The notes under the pieces: model-generated
What the model saw: only the letters and a program-made list of their open reading frames with translations
What the model was told of the DNA's origin: nothing
Databases searched by the model: none
Shown: piece after piece, positions 45,441 through 57,754 of the stretch
Layout of the letters: each line of letters starts with the position of its first letter
Numbering within the stretch: the stretch's first letter is position 1
Translations under genes and position numbers: made by a program
From: Onthophagus taurus
Taxonomy: Eukaryota > Arthropoda > Insecta > Coleoptera > Scarabaeidae
Length of the DNA stretch: 64,000 nt
NCBI RefSeq assembly: GCF_036711975.1
Contig: NC_091970.1
Location: forward strand, 5,649,501-5,713,500
Direction of reading: 5' to 3'

Positions 45441-47190
45441 TACATTTTAAACTTCAAGCTTGAAACTTGAAGTTATCATATAATACATAAATGGACAACT
45501 TCATGGTGTTCTTTTATGATGTATTCTTTATTAAAAAAACAATTTTTAATAGTTTGAGCCTGTCTATTCTGAGAAGTCTTATATTTTTAGAGAGAAGAAA
45601 ATGAAAATCTCGTTTTGCTCAACATTGTTTATCATTTTAGTCAAGTGAACTAATTAAATTTAAATCTTGGGTATAATTTTGAATTCTTTGAAGTATTTTA
45701 TACAAAAATGTGCAGTTAAATAAAAGTGAAATTCAGTCGTTTTTCCATAATAGTACTTTGATAATTATCGGACAACGGAATTTTTCAACCAAGTTGACCA
45801 ACACCCAACTTGTAAATTTTTTCCACATATCTCAGAATAAGATCGTATATATCTCAGTAAGTGGAACGAATTTCTTATACAATCTGCACCTGTTTATTTA
45901 TAAAAAACTTACTAAATTATCATCATCACTCTATAATGATATGTTTATTAAGATTATTTGTATACACCGTTAATTTTTTTTTATTTTTCCATAATTACAC
46001 GCCTTTACATAATTACTTCATGTATGAACATGTTTTTTTTAAATGTTTTCATGATAAGGTTTTATTTTTAATAAGAGAAAGGTTGAATGTTTCCAGTAGG
46101 TATTCTAATTTTGGTAAGTTTTATTTATTTATATCGATCAGAAAGGCCAAAGATCGAAACCACCTTCTAAGTTATTCTTGTAAAATGTATTTTCGATTTA
46201 TGAATAATCATGGGGTTCGATTTAAAAATAATCTGTGAAATAATTTGCGGTTTAGTTTATGACACGCGATTAACGCTTACTTTTATTTGACATGAATTAT
46301 TAATTTTGACTATTTTCTACTTAATCGACATAATTTTTTACAAACAAAGAAAAAATAATGGGTTTAACAACAAAGAAAACTCTTTGTAATTTAATATCAT
46401 TATGTAAGTCGAAATTTAAAATTTTGTAATCGCATTTAAAAAATGAAAATTATCTTCGAAAACACGAAATCCTTTGTTCATTTCGTAGAATACTCGTTCT
46501 TTTTGTTGACGGTTCTCGGTTACAAACTTTTACTTTTCTTCTTCGAACATTTTTCCGCCCTAATTTCCCGTTCACCGGACAAGAACTTTATTTATAGTCA
46601 ATGCGCAGCATCGAATTTATCAGGTTTTGCGCTTTTACTTCCTCTTTTATGGTTACGATGCAACTTTTTAAATTTCGATTGATTTTCAATTTCGAATTCT
46701 TTAAGCGTTGTTTATTTCCCGCTAAGAATATATTTACGATCATGTACTGCGCGACTATGGCTTTACAATTCCAAATCAGTACTCAGCTTTACCTTTCTCT
46801 CTAAATTTGTGCAATTTCAGTTCCTCCTTTTTTAGTGTTAGAAGAGTTACGACATCAATTTTGTCTCTATATATAAACAAAAGCTTATTTATTAAACATT
46901 TATTTTTTATGTAGTTCGAGGTCGAATTTGACGAAAAATTTTAAATTAATTTGTGTTAATTTAATGCGTTAGTATCAAATCTCTAGATTTGATATCAAGG
47001 TCCCTTTTACAATCGTGCTCGATGACTGAGCAAAGAAAGTGCAATTGTAGTCGGTATGGTTTTGAAATTAAAGAATTTCACGAGGTGATATTACATACCG
47101 CTTCTTATATCAGCTTACGGAATTAATCTTTCTTTGAAAAATTTATAAAGCCAACTGAAAGTTAGAAATGCTACATCCGGTTTCATTTAA
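45441..47190. other. Gene-free AT-rich stretch
   Basis: Short open frames, such as one with hydrophobic residues at 46443-46682, show no family motif, start context or splice pattern. Nothing supported. Confidence 0.45.
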
Positions 47191-47199
47191 CTGCTTGTG

Positions 47200-47460
47200 A
47201 TTAAGTAATTAATTTCAAAAAATCCTCCAATTTATTCCTCTATAACTGGCAGTCTTGTGCTTCTTGAAGGGCACCTTGAAGTGAAGTGTCAAGTTTGGTC
47301 TTCTGCCTTCTACTTTTCCATGGATTATTAATATTTTCAGCTGTCTTCATCTCTTCTGATAATATGCCCAAAATATAAATATGCTGAATATCTATCTAAA
47401 GTCTCAATCTTTTTTATCAGCTTCTTTGATAGACAGTATAGAAAGATTTTAAAGATAACC
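47200..47460 (-). mobile_element. Decayed LINE 3' fragment
   Basis: On the minus strand, YLYFGHIIRRDED and then, in another frame, LIIHGKVEGRRP can be read. The FGHI-R...GK-EGRRP pattern is typical of the C-terminus of insect LINE reverse transcriptases. The copy is short and frame-broken and directly precedes the 172-bp satellite. Confidence 0.6.
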
Positions 47461-47533
47461 TATAAGAACATAAAACAGGCATTCTATTTTTCTTAAGGTT
47501 GATTTCAAAACTTATTTTCTAAATCATATATTT

Positions 47534-49378
47534 AAATTAAGAACCGAAATTTGGTGGATTTGCTTAGAAATGATTAAGAAATTTAATGCATCAAACCATT
47601 TTTGCTTATCATGTTTAGTTTTGGAGAAAACACGTTTTAAAAATAACCTAAAAAAACGTTTTTGGTAAAATTGACATTTAAAACTTCTTTTCTAGTCATG
47701 TATGGACATTAAGAAGCGATATTTGGTGGATTTGCTTAGAAATGATTAAGGAATTTAATGCATCAACCCCTTTTTGTTTATCATGTTTAGTTTTTGAGAA
47801 AACATGTTTTAAAGATAACCTAAAAAACGTTTTTGGTACGATTGACATTTAAAACTTCTTTTTTAAGTCATGTATAGACATTAAGAACCGAAATTTGGTG
47901 GATTTGCTTAGAAAAGATTAAGAAATTTAGTGCATCAAACAATTTTTGCTTATCATGTTTAGTTTTTGAGAAAACATGTTTTAAAGATAACCTAAAAAGA
48001 CGTTTTTTCTAAAATTGACATTTAAAACTTCTTTTCTAGTCATGTATGGACATTAAGAAGCGATATTTGGTGGATTTGCTTAGAAATGATTAAGGAATTT
48101 AATGCATCAACCCCTTTTTGTTTATCATGTTTAGTTTTTGAGAAAACATGTTTTAAAGATAACCTAAAAAACGTTTTTGGTACGATTGACATTTAAAACT
48201 TCTTTTTTAAGTCATGTATGGACATTAAGAACCGAAATTTGGTGGATTTGCTTAGAAAAGATTAAGAAATTTAGTGCATCAAACAATTTTTGCTTATCAT
48301 GTTTAGTTTTTGAGAAAACATGTTTTAAAGATAACCTAAAAAAACGTTTTTTCTAAAATTGACATTTAAAACTTCTTTTCTAGTCATGGATGGACATTAA
48401 GAAGCTATATTTGGTGGATTTGCTTAGAAATGATTAAGGAATTTAATGCATCAAACCATTTTTGTTTATCATGTTTAGTTTTTGAGAAAACATGTTTTAA
48501 AGATAACCTAAAAAACGTTTTTGGTACGATTGACATTTAAAACTTCTTTTTTAAGTCATGTATGGACATTAAGAAGCTATATTTGGTGGATTTGCTTAGA
48601 AATGATTAAGGAATTTAATGCATCAACCCCTTTTTGTTTATCATGTTTAGTTTTTGAGAAAACATGTTTTAAAGATAACATAAAAAAACGTTTTTGGTAA
48701 GATTGACATTCAAAACTTCTTTTCTAAGTCATGTATGGTTATTAAGAACCGAAATTTGGTGGATTTGCTTAGAAATGATTAAGAAATTTAGTGCATCAAA
48801 CCATTTTTGTTTATCATGTTTAGTTTTTGAGAAAACATGTTTTAAAGATAACCTAAAAAAACGTTTTTTCTAAAATTGACATTTAAAACTTCTTTTCTAG
48901 TCATGTATGGACATTAAGAAGCTATATTTGGTGGATTTGCTTAGAAATGATTAAGGAATTTAATGCATCAACCCCTTTTTGTTTATCATGTTTAGTTTTT
49001 GAGAAAACATGTTTTAAAGATAACATAAAAAAACGTTTTTGGTAAGATTGACATTCAAAACTTCTTTTCTAAGTCATGTATGGTTATTAAGAAACGATAT
49101 TTGGTGGATTTGCTTAGAAATGATTAAGGAATTTAATGCATCAAACCATTTTTGCTTATCATGTTTAGTTTTTGAGAAAACATGTTTTAAAGATACCCTA
49201 AAAAAACGTTTTTGGTAAAATTGACATTCAAAACTTCTTTTCCAAGTCATGTATGGACATTAAGAACCAAAATTTGGTGGATTTGCTTAGAAATGATTAA
49301 GGAATTTAATGCATCAAACAATTTTTGCTTATCATGTTTAGTTTTTGAGAAAACATGTTTTAAAGATAACCTAAAAGA
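47534..49378 (+). repeat. 172-bp satellite array, about 11 monomers
   Basis: The marker TTAAGAA[C/G]C-AT-TTTGGTGG recurs at 47541, 47713, 47886, 48057, 48229, 48401, 48573, 48746, 48918, 49091 and 49264, spaced 171-173 bp. Monomers carry GATTAAG.AATTTA.TGCATCAA and TTTTTGAGAAAACATG. Two variants (CCGAAAT and GCGATAT/GCTATAT) mostly alternate, a dimeric higher-order pattern of about 345 bp. Single frames crossing it are artefacts. Confidence 0.95.
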
Positions 49379-49384
49379 CATCCT

Positions 49385-49432
49385 ACAGTATCACGACAAT
49401 ATCTTGGTCTTTACACGATATTGTGGTACTGT
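49385..49432. other. Hairpin at the right edge of the 172-bp satellite
   Basis: ACAGTATCACGACAATATC pairs with GATATTGTGGTACTGT around a 13-nt loop, with one bulge. It begins where the satellite identity stops. Confidence 0.4.
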
Positions 49433-51100
49433 TTAGTGATATTGTATTAAAGTCTTTTTTATAAGAATTAAGAAACAATTTAAGTCACAAATGAAACTTT
49501 GTTGTAACACAAAGGTTACGCAAAACGAAATATGTCTCTTGAATACAAAGTATGAAAATGAACTCGCATAAATGAAAGTAGAGTGCAAAAACAATGCACC
49601 AACACATCAATTTATGTATCTCATTTACCTCTAAGAGAATTTATTAAACAATTACGGTTAGAACCTTGATATTTTCCCAAGATCTATTTATTTATTTTTC
49701 TTTAAAATCAAAAAAAAAAATCTATTTTGTAACTTACATTTTTAATATCCTTGTTATTTATGATCTATAGGTGTAATAAGAAATCTTTTAAAAATAAATA
49801 CATACATATACATAAAGTAATATCTATTTAGAATATTAAACGGAATAAATTTAAATTGTATTATTCCACATAAAGGTGGATTTTCGATTTAAAAAAGTTA
49901 AAGATTTATTTAACGAAAAGTTGTCGCAAGAAAAACTCGTACACATGGAGGGACAACTTTCAAAATCGATAATACATCAATCAGTTTCATTTCGCAAGAA
50001 AAAACTTCGTTTCTCAGATAATATCTCGAATTAACTCTAGAAACTGTATTAAAAAACATGTTCTTTTTAGATTTCGCAGTGTTAAGGTCGTACTCGATCT
50101 CGTACAGTATCCTGCTGTTGGTCCTGCTGTCTTTACATACGTCCTACGAGGTCATAAAAGAAGGTGGGGCTTTGGGGAAAGTGCTCTTGTATATCTCCTG
50201 AAATACACACAATTTTATCAGGTTGCCGCACAAAACCAAGCGGTACTCCACACACGTTGTGCAGACTACTTCTTTGGGTACCTTACAGGTACCATTTTTC
50301 GTATCAAATCAAATTTTGTGTTAAAATATTTAAATTTTTAGTTGTAGTGAATCATTTCGAATTATTTATTTTTCATCAATCATCACTGAGGATTTAGGAT
50401 TAAAATAGTTAAACAAAACTGAATCTTCTTAAAACGTAAGTCAATTTTTTTTTGTATTCAAAAATATTTTAAAGTGAAATTTTTGAAAATCCAATAAATT
50501 ACCTGGTTCTTAATTCCGGTTCTTTTTTTGGGTGTTATGGCTCGAACCCGGTCATAAAAACGAAAGTAGTTTTGGAGCCAATGTTAAGAACTGAAAATAT
50601 GTAGGTTAGCTATCTTAAAACCAGTTTGCAATAATTTTCTTGTCTCAGTCGTGATTAATCACAGTATCAAGATCATAAAAACTTTAAGAAATACTTATAT
50701 AAAAAAGAAATTAATTTAGGATAAAATTTAAATTACACAACCAAATTTGATCGTAATTATGATTAAAAGTTAAGTAATTATGTTAATTAATTAGTGATTT
50801 CCCATCATTTTTACCCATACACTCAATCGAAGTGAAATTCTTCACATCTTGTTGAACTAAAAAATTTTAACCTAATTTTCAAAAAATCGCATTGACTTTA
50901 TTTCTGGGAGTTAAGCGACGATTTATATCTTAAATTGAAGCTGAAATTATCGGTTTTATGATCAGGTAGTGATAATATATGGAAATATAATAAAAATTTT
51001 GAGAAATCATATTTTATTGCTCAAAATGTTAATTTTGAGATTGTGGAGATTTTAATATTTTTTATTTTTGAGTTGCTAAAATTAATGGGGTTTTAAAATT
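49433..51100. other. Spacer between two satellites, with one small open frame
   Basis: Mostly AT-rich. A 47-codon open frame at 50058-50201 has an N-terminus with SILLLVLLSLHTSYEV, a signal-peptide-like stretch, and locally higher GC. No homologue is recognised and no continuation exon is convincing. No other gene seen. Confidence 0.35.
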
Positions 51101-51104
51101 TTTA

Positions 51105-53867
51105 TTCATAATGTTTAATAAGATAATTAAGAACATTTTTTGGTTATAAATAATCTTTTCATCGATCCTAATTATTGAATTATAATCGATTTTGATGTTG
51201 AAATCGCAAATTTTTGAATTTTAATCCTTGTAGGTTGGCAACAACCCTTGGTGGATTAAACTAGGTTATTAAATACGTTTTTTGGGTTGATTTGAAACGT
51301 TTTTGTCCATAACAAATTTTTCCATTACTTCTCATTGTTGAGTTCTAACCTATCTTATTGTTAAAAACTTCAAATTCTAGAAATTCCAAATTATAAGCCA
51401 TTTAGGTTGGTAATAATTAATGATGGGTTAAAACACTTTATCCATAATGTTTAATAAGATAATTAAGAACATTTTTTTCTTACAAATAATCTTTTCATCG
51501 ATCCTAATTATTGAGTTATAATCGATTTTGATGTTGAAATCGCAAATTTTTGAATTTTAATCCTTGTAGGTTGGCAACAACCCTTGGTGGATTAAATTAG
51601 GTTATTAAATACGTTTCTTAGGTTGATTTGAAACGTTTTTGTCCATAACAAATTTTTCCATTACTTCTCATTGTTGAGTTCTAACCTATTTTATTGTTAA
51701 AAACTTCAAATTCTAAAAATTCCAAATTATAAGCCATTTAGGTTGGTAATAATTAATGATGGGTTAAAACATTTTATCCATAATGTTTAATAAGATAATT
51801 AAGAACATTTTTTTGTTACAAATAATCTTTTCATCGATCCTAATTATTGAGTTATAATCGATTTTGATGTTGAAATCGCAAATTTTTGAATTTTAATCCT
51901 TGTAGGTTGGCAACAACCCTTGGTGGATTAAACTAGGTTATTAAATACGTTTCTTGGGTTGATTTGAGACGTTTTTGTCCATAACAAATTTTTCCATTAC
52001 TTCTCATTGTTGAGTTCTAACCTATCTTATTGTTAAAAACTTCAAATTCTAGAAATTCCAAATTATAAGCCATTTAGGTTGGTAATAATTAATGATGGGT
52101 TAAAACATTTTATCCATAATGTTTAATAAGATAATTAAGAACATTTTTTTGTTACAAATAATCTTTTCATCGATCCTAATTATTGAGTTATAATCGATTT
52201 TGATGTTGAAATTGCAAATTTTTGAATTTTAATCTTTTTAGGTTGGCAACAACCCATGGTGGATTAAACCAGTTTATGAAATACGTTTCTTGGGTTGATT
52301 TGAAATGTTTTTGTCCATAACAAACTTTTCCATTGCTTCTAATTGTTGAGTTCTAACCTATTTTATTGTTAAAAACTTCAAATTCTAGAATTTCCAAATT
52401 ATAAGCCATTTAGGTTGGTAATAATTAATGATGGGTTAAAACACTTTATCCATAATGTTTAATAAGATAATTAAGAACATTTTTTTCTTACAAATAATCT
52501 TTTCATCGATCCTAATTATTGAGTTATAATCGATTTTGATGTTGAAATCGCAAATTTTTGAATTTTAATCCTTGTAGGTTGGCAACAACCCTTGGTGGAT
52601 TAAACTAGGTTATTAAATACGTTTCTTGAGTTTATTTGAAACGTTTTTGTCTATAACAAATTTTTCCATTACTTCTCATTGTTGAGTTCTAACCTATTTT
52701 ATTGTTAAAAACTTCAAATTCTAGAAATTCCAAATTATAAGCCATTTAGGTTGGTAATAATTAATGATGGATTAAAACATTTTATCCATAATGTTTAATA
52801 AGTTAATTAAGAACATTTTTTTGATACAAATAATCCTTTCATCGATCCTAATTATTGAATTATAATCGATTTTGATGTTGAAATCGCAAATTTTTGAATT
52901 TTAATCCTTGTAGGTTGGCAACAACCCTTGGTGGATTAAACTAGGTTATTAAATACGTTTCTTGGGTTGATTTGAGACGTTTTTGTCCATAACAAATTTT
53001 TCCATTACTTCTCATTGTTGAGTTCTAACCTATCTTATTGTTAAAAACTTCAAATTCTAGAAATTCCAAATTATAAGCCATTTAGGTTGGTAATAATTAA
53101 TGATGGGTTAAAACATTTTATCTATAATGTTTAATAAGATAATTAAGAACATTTTTTTCTTACAAATAATCTTTTCATCGATCCTAATTATTGAATTATA
53201 ATCGATTTTGATGTTGGAATCGCAAATTTTTGAATTTTAATCCTTGTAGGTTGGCAACAACCCTTGGTGGATTAAACTAGGTTATTAAATACGTTTCTTG
53301 GGTTGATTTGAGACGTTTTTGTCCATAACAAATTTTTCCATTACTTCTCATTGTTGAGTTCTAACCTATCTTATTGTTAAAAACTTCAAATTCTAGAAAT
53401 TCCAAATTATAAGCCATTTAGGTTGGTAATAATTAATGATGGGTTAAAACATTTTATCTATAATGTTTAATAAGATAATTAAGAACATTTTTTTCTTACA
53501 AATAATCTTTTCATCGATCCTAATTATTGAATTATAATCGATTTTGATGTTGGAATCGCAAATTTTTGAATTTTAATCCTTGTAGGTTGGCAACAACCCT
53601 TGGTGGATTAAACTAGGTTATTAAATACGTTTCTTGGGTTGATTTGAGACGTTTTTGTCCATAACAAATTTTTCCATTACTTCTCATTGTTGAGTTCTAA
53701 CCTATCTTATTGTTAAAAACTTCAAATTCTAGAAATTCCAAATTATAAGCCATTTAGGTTGGTAATAATTAATGATGGGTTAAAACATTTTATCTATAAT
53801 GTTTAATAAGATAATTAAGAACATTTTTTTGTTATAAATAATCTTTTCATCGATCCTAATTATTGAT
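51105..53867 (+). repeat. 336-bp satellite array, about 8 copies
   Basis: ATGTTTAATAAG starts at 51111, 51447, 51783, 52119, 52455, 52791, 53127, 53463 and 53799: every interval is exactly 336 bp. Units share TTCATCGATCCTAATTATTG, GTAGGTTGGCAACAACCC and GAGTTCTAACCTAT. Neighbouring units differ by only a few substitutions. The array ends abruptly near 53867. Inverted copies lie at 55795-57345. Confidence 0.97.
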
Positions 53868-55404
53868 GCCTAACATTTCAAAATTGTTATTGATAAAATC
53901 GATTTTTTTAAATAAAATGATAATAATTAAAGATTTTATTTTGAAATCTAAATGTCATCAATTCCTTAAATATTTCTTGGTTTATTATGACATGAAAACA
54001 TTCCAATAAAACTACCTCGACATTAAATTTCTTTATATACCATTATTAACGCTGATGTAGGTTGAAGTTGTTGAGAGCGGTTAAATTATATAAGAGTTCA
54101 ATTCTTGTCCCAGATCAAGTTTTATGGATACAATAACGAACGCATTCATTGAGTAAAACAGAAACTATTTTATGGGTTGTCTTAAAGAATTATAAATCGA
54201 GTTAAATCGCGAAGTTAATCGATATAATTTGTGGTGTCATTGTCAAGTTTACAAGTTGTTAAAAAAAGTAATTGTATAATAATTGGTTTCTGCAAGGTTA
54301 AATTGACAAGAAATTTCTAATAATTCATTCTCTTAGAATTTAATTTCGATAAATTCTAGATCAATTAAGGGATTTATTAGAAAAACATTTTTTTTCTGTT
54401 TGTAAACACAACATGTAATCTTAACCGCAGTAGTACATAAATTTTAAAAGTAATATAAAGTAACAAAGGCGACATTTAATAGGGACAACGCCCTCTTTAT
54501 ACAGAAATAACCTTGCCCGATTACTTTCATTCTTATTCTTATAGTGTTGTTTTCGCATGTTGTATGCCATACGGATCCTTTTTTTTGGTCCAATAATTAT
54601 GTCTTAGCTAAATACTTTTTTATTTAAATTAACAAGTTTCTTTAGTTCCATATTGATTATTAGTACAAAATAGCCCAAAGCAAAGAATAAACCCACAATC
54701 AATTCTTTTGCCATAGAATTGCATAAACATGCAATGTTTCTTGTCTTATACTAATGACACGGAATGTTGTGGCATTTTACTTCCTTTACGTTCACCAATC
54801 AATCTATTTCACAATAACACCCATTCAATTCTTTGTTACTACTAACATAAGATAAAAATAATCAAATAATCTTATTATGATTAAAATTACCATAAAAATG
54901 TTCTAATACTCTTAATAAGATTTACATAAACAAATTCAAAACTTAAACTTAATGAGTCATTACACGGGATAAATGTCAGAAATGCCAGAACAAGACAAAA
55001 TAGGAAAGTGATAATTTGTCGGAAGTAATCCGAAATGCAAATTCACCAGAATAATTATTACAAATATTGGCATTTATGCACGAGCTATTAATCACAACGT
55101 TACGAATGGGTTAAGTGTTTATAAAGCCGTAAAAAGTCTTGTTTTATATCTATTACTTTTTTTGTCTCCAAACAGTGATAATTACATATTAATCAAATGC
55201 TTACAATTTAATTTATGTTAATCCTATGCGATAATTAATGAGCGATATGTATTGCAAGATTGCTTTTGTAATTAAGATTTTCAAATGAATAAGAAAAATA
55301 TAGTGTGTTAGGTGTTAACAAAGTTGCCTACACTTTTTTTATTTATTTGTTCAGAACGAATTTATGTAGGTATCACCATGAAATAAAAAGTGAAATTTGT
55401 TGCC
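53868..55404. other. Gene-free spacer
   Basis: AT-rich unique-looking sequence with no supported open frame, RNA gene or repeat. Confidence 0.5.
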
Positions 55405-55794
55405 GAATGTTTCTAGTTCAAGGTCTAGTGTTAGTTCTAGTTTTATATCATTAAAACTAACACTAGACCTAGAACTAGAAATATTAGGGTTTAGCCGCAC
55501 GTCTTTCAAGGCGGCTAAACCCGAATGATTCTAGTTGTAGGACTTGTGTTAGTTCTAGTGATAGTGTAAAACTAGAACTAACACTAGATCGAGTTTTAGT
55601 GCAATAAAAATATGTATCATAGTGATATCTTATGCTAACTAGTGCTATCTAGCACTGTTACTAGGACTAACACAAGATCTAGAACCAGAATCATTTGGGT
55701 TTAGCCGTCTTGAGAGACGTGCGGCTAAACCCGAATGTTTCTAGTTCTAGGTCTAGTGTTAGTTCTAGTGATAGTGCTAGTGTAAAACTTCTAG
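55405..55794. repeat. Palindromic CTAGTTCTAG repeat, copy bordering the inverted satellite
   Basis: Several facing blocks of GGCTAAACCCGAATG.TTCTAGTT and its reverse complement are linked by GCACGTCTTTCAAGGCGG and CCGTCTTGAGAGACGTGCGG. They abut the first inverted 336-bp unit at about 55795. Confidence 0.8.
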
Positions 55795-56674
55795 GAAATT
55801 CTGGAATAGGTTAGAACTCAACAACTAGAAGTAATGGAAAAATTTATTATGGACAAAAACATTTCAAATGGAACGTAGGAAGGAACGTATTTAATAAACT
55901 AGTTTAATCCACCATGGGTTGTTGCCAACCTACAAGAATTAAAATTCAAAAATTTGCGATTTCAACATCAAAATCGATTATAATTCAATAATTAGGATCG
56001 ATGGAAAGATTATTTATAACCAAAAAATGTTCTTAATTATCTTATTAAACATTATGGATAAAATGTTTTAACCCATCATTAATTATTACCAACCTAAATA
56101 ACTAATAATTTGGAAATTCTAGAATTTGAAGTTTTCAACGACAAAATAGGTTAGAACTCAACAATTAGAAGTAATGGAAAAATTTGTTATGGACAAAAAC
56201 ATTTCAAATCAACCCAAGAAACGTATTTAATAAACTAATTTAATCCACCAAGGGTTGTTGCCAACCTACAAGGATTAAAATTCAAAAATTTGCGATTTCA
56301 ACATCAAAATCGATTATAACTCAATAATTAGGATCGATGAAAAGATTATTTATAACCAAAAAATGTTCTTAATTATCTTATTAAACATTATGGATAAAAT
56401 GTTTTAACCCATCATTAATTATTACCAACCTAAATGGGTTATAATTTGGAAATTGTAGAATTTGAAGTTTTCAACGACAAAATAGGTTAGAATTCAACTA
56501 TTAGAAGTAATGGAAAAATTTGTTATGGACAAAAACATTTCAAGTCAAGCCAAGAAACGTATTTAATAAACTAGTTTAATCCACCAAAGGTTGTTGCCAA
56601 CCTACAAGGATTAAAATTCAAAAATTTGCGATTTCAACATCAAAATCGATTATAATTCAATAATTAGGATCGAT

Positions 56675-56882
56675 AAATAGTATATTGTTTTATATGGAAG
56701 AGAAGCAGTGCTTTTTATGGCGTGGTCTGTCGCTTAGCGACGAACGCAGTGAGTCGCTAATGACAGATGAGCCGTTAAAATTGTGGCGTGTCCGACAGTT
56801 TGCCGGACGAACGAAGTGAGTCCGGCAATGACGGACCAGCCACAAACGAATCTGCTTCTCTTCCGAATAAAACATAGTATTT
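56675..56882. mobile_element. Fold-back element A inside the satellite
   Basis: Terminal inverted repeats pair GGAAGAGAAGCAG with CTGCTTCTCTTCC, extended by TAGTAT...GTTTTAT/ATAAAAC.ATAGTA. Inside, TTTATGGCGTGGTC faces GACCAGCCACAAA around two tandem hairpins at 56726-56767 and 56790-56836. No protein is encoded. It is much more GC-rich than the surrounding satellite. MITE-like; family not recognised. Confidence 0.8.
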
Positions 56883-57090
56883 TTTCTTCAAACGTTGCAA
56901 ATAATACGGCGCTAAAGTGAAATGTTCTTCAACGTTATGGCGCTAAAGTGAAATTTACTTTAGCGCCATAACGCTGAAGTACTTTTTTGCTATGTTGATC
57001 TTAGCAACCATCGTTATGCAACAATGACTTACTTCTACCGCGAGTAAACACGACAACAAAGTTGTCATTTAATGACGTTTGAAGAAAAAA
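56880..57090. mobile_element. Fold-back element B inside the satellite
   Basis: Ends are exact inverted repeats, TTTTTTCTTCAAACGT (56880-56895) and ACGTTTGAAGAAAAAA (57075-57090). An internal perfect 17-bp stem, CGTTATGGCGCTAAAGT with its complement, lies at 56933-56949 and 56957-56973. A partial direct copy of GGCGCTAAAGTGAAAT lies just before it. It is non-coding and MITE-like and adjoins element A. Confidence 0.8.
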
Positions 57091-57339
57091 GATTATTTAT
57101 AACCAAAAAATGTTCTTAATTATCTTATTAAATATTATGGATAAAATGTTTTAACCCATCATTATTTATTACCAACCTAAATGGCTTATAATTTAGAAAT
57201 TGTAGAATTTGAAGTTTTCAACGACAAAATAGGTTAGAACTCAACAATTAGAAGTAATGGAAAAATTTGTTATTGACAAAAACATTTCAAATCAACCCAA
57301 GAAACGTATTTCATAAACTAGTTTAATGCACCATGGGTT

Positions 57340-57495
57340 TCTAGTTGAAGATCTAGTGTTAGTTCTAGTTTTATATGATTAAAACTAACACTAGACTTAG
57401 AACTAGAAACACTCGGGTTTTCTAGTCCGTACTTCTAGTTAGTGTTTCTAGTTCTAGCTGTAGTATTAGTTGTAGTGATAGTATTAATTCTAGTT
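57340..57495. repeat. Palindromic CTAGTTCTAG repeat at the right border of the inverted satellite
   Basis: GTTAGTTCTAG...ATGATTAAAACTAAC and CTAGAACTAGAAAC blocks follow the last satellite base. Together with 55405-55794 they bracket the inverted satellite block on both sides. Confidence 0.75.
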
Positions 57496-57754
57496 TTAGT
57501 TTTTATTCATCACCTTGTCGTAAATTATCTTAATTGAGAGGGTTTCGTCGAGTTAAGTAGCATTATCCAAGTCACTCTAACCTGAAAATAATGTTTCACG
57601 ACTTTATAATTAAAAACGGGCTGATAAATTGCAATCGGAATGTATTTCGTTTGCAATTTTTTCGGAATGTATTCGTTTTATTTGTATTTAATTTACTATT
57701 TATTTATTAAGTACAAATTAATTTTTCCACTTTTAATTATTCTAGTTTCCCAAA

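Larger units (their letters stand above)
55795..57345 (-). repeat. 336-bp satellite in inverted orientation, interrupted
   Basis: Reverse-complement copies of the 51105-53867 unit. The marker ATGTTCTTAATTAT occurs at 56027 and 56363 (336 bp apart) and at 57110 (336 + 411). The extra 411 bp is the net insertion at 56675-57090. The copies are somewhat more diverged from the plus-strand array than its units are from one another. Confidence 0.93.

Noticed and set aside
46443-46804. Two overlapping hydrophobic open frames
   Set aside because: No start context, conserved motif or continuation. Phe/Leu-rich translation is expected from T-rich DNA.
56690-56875. 61-codon minus-strand frame in the inserted element
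   Set aside because: Lies wholly in the palindromic fold-back element; a by-product of its GC-rich hairpins.
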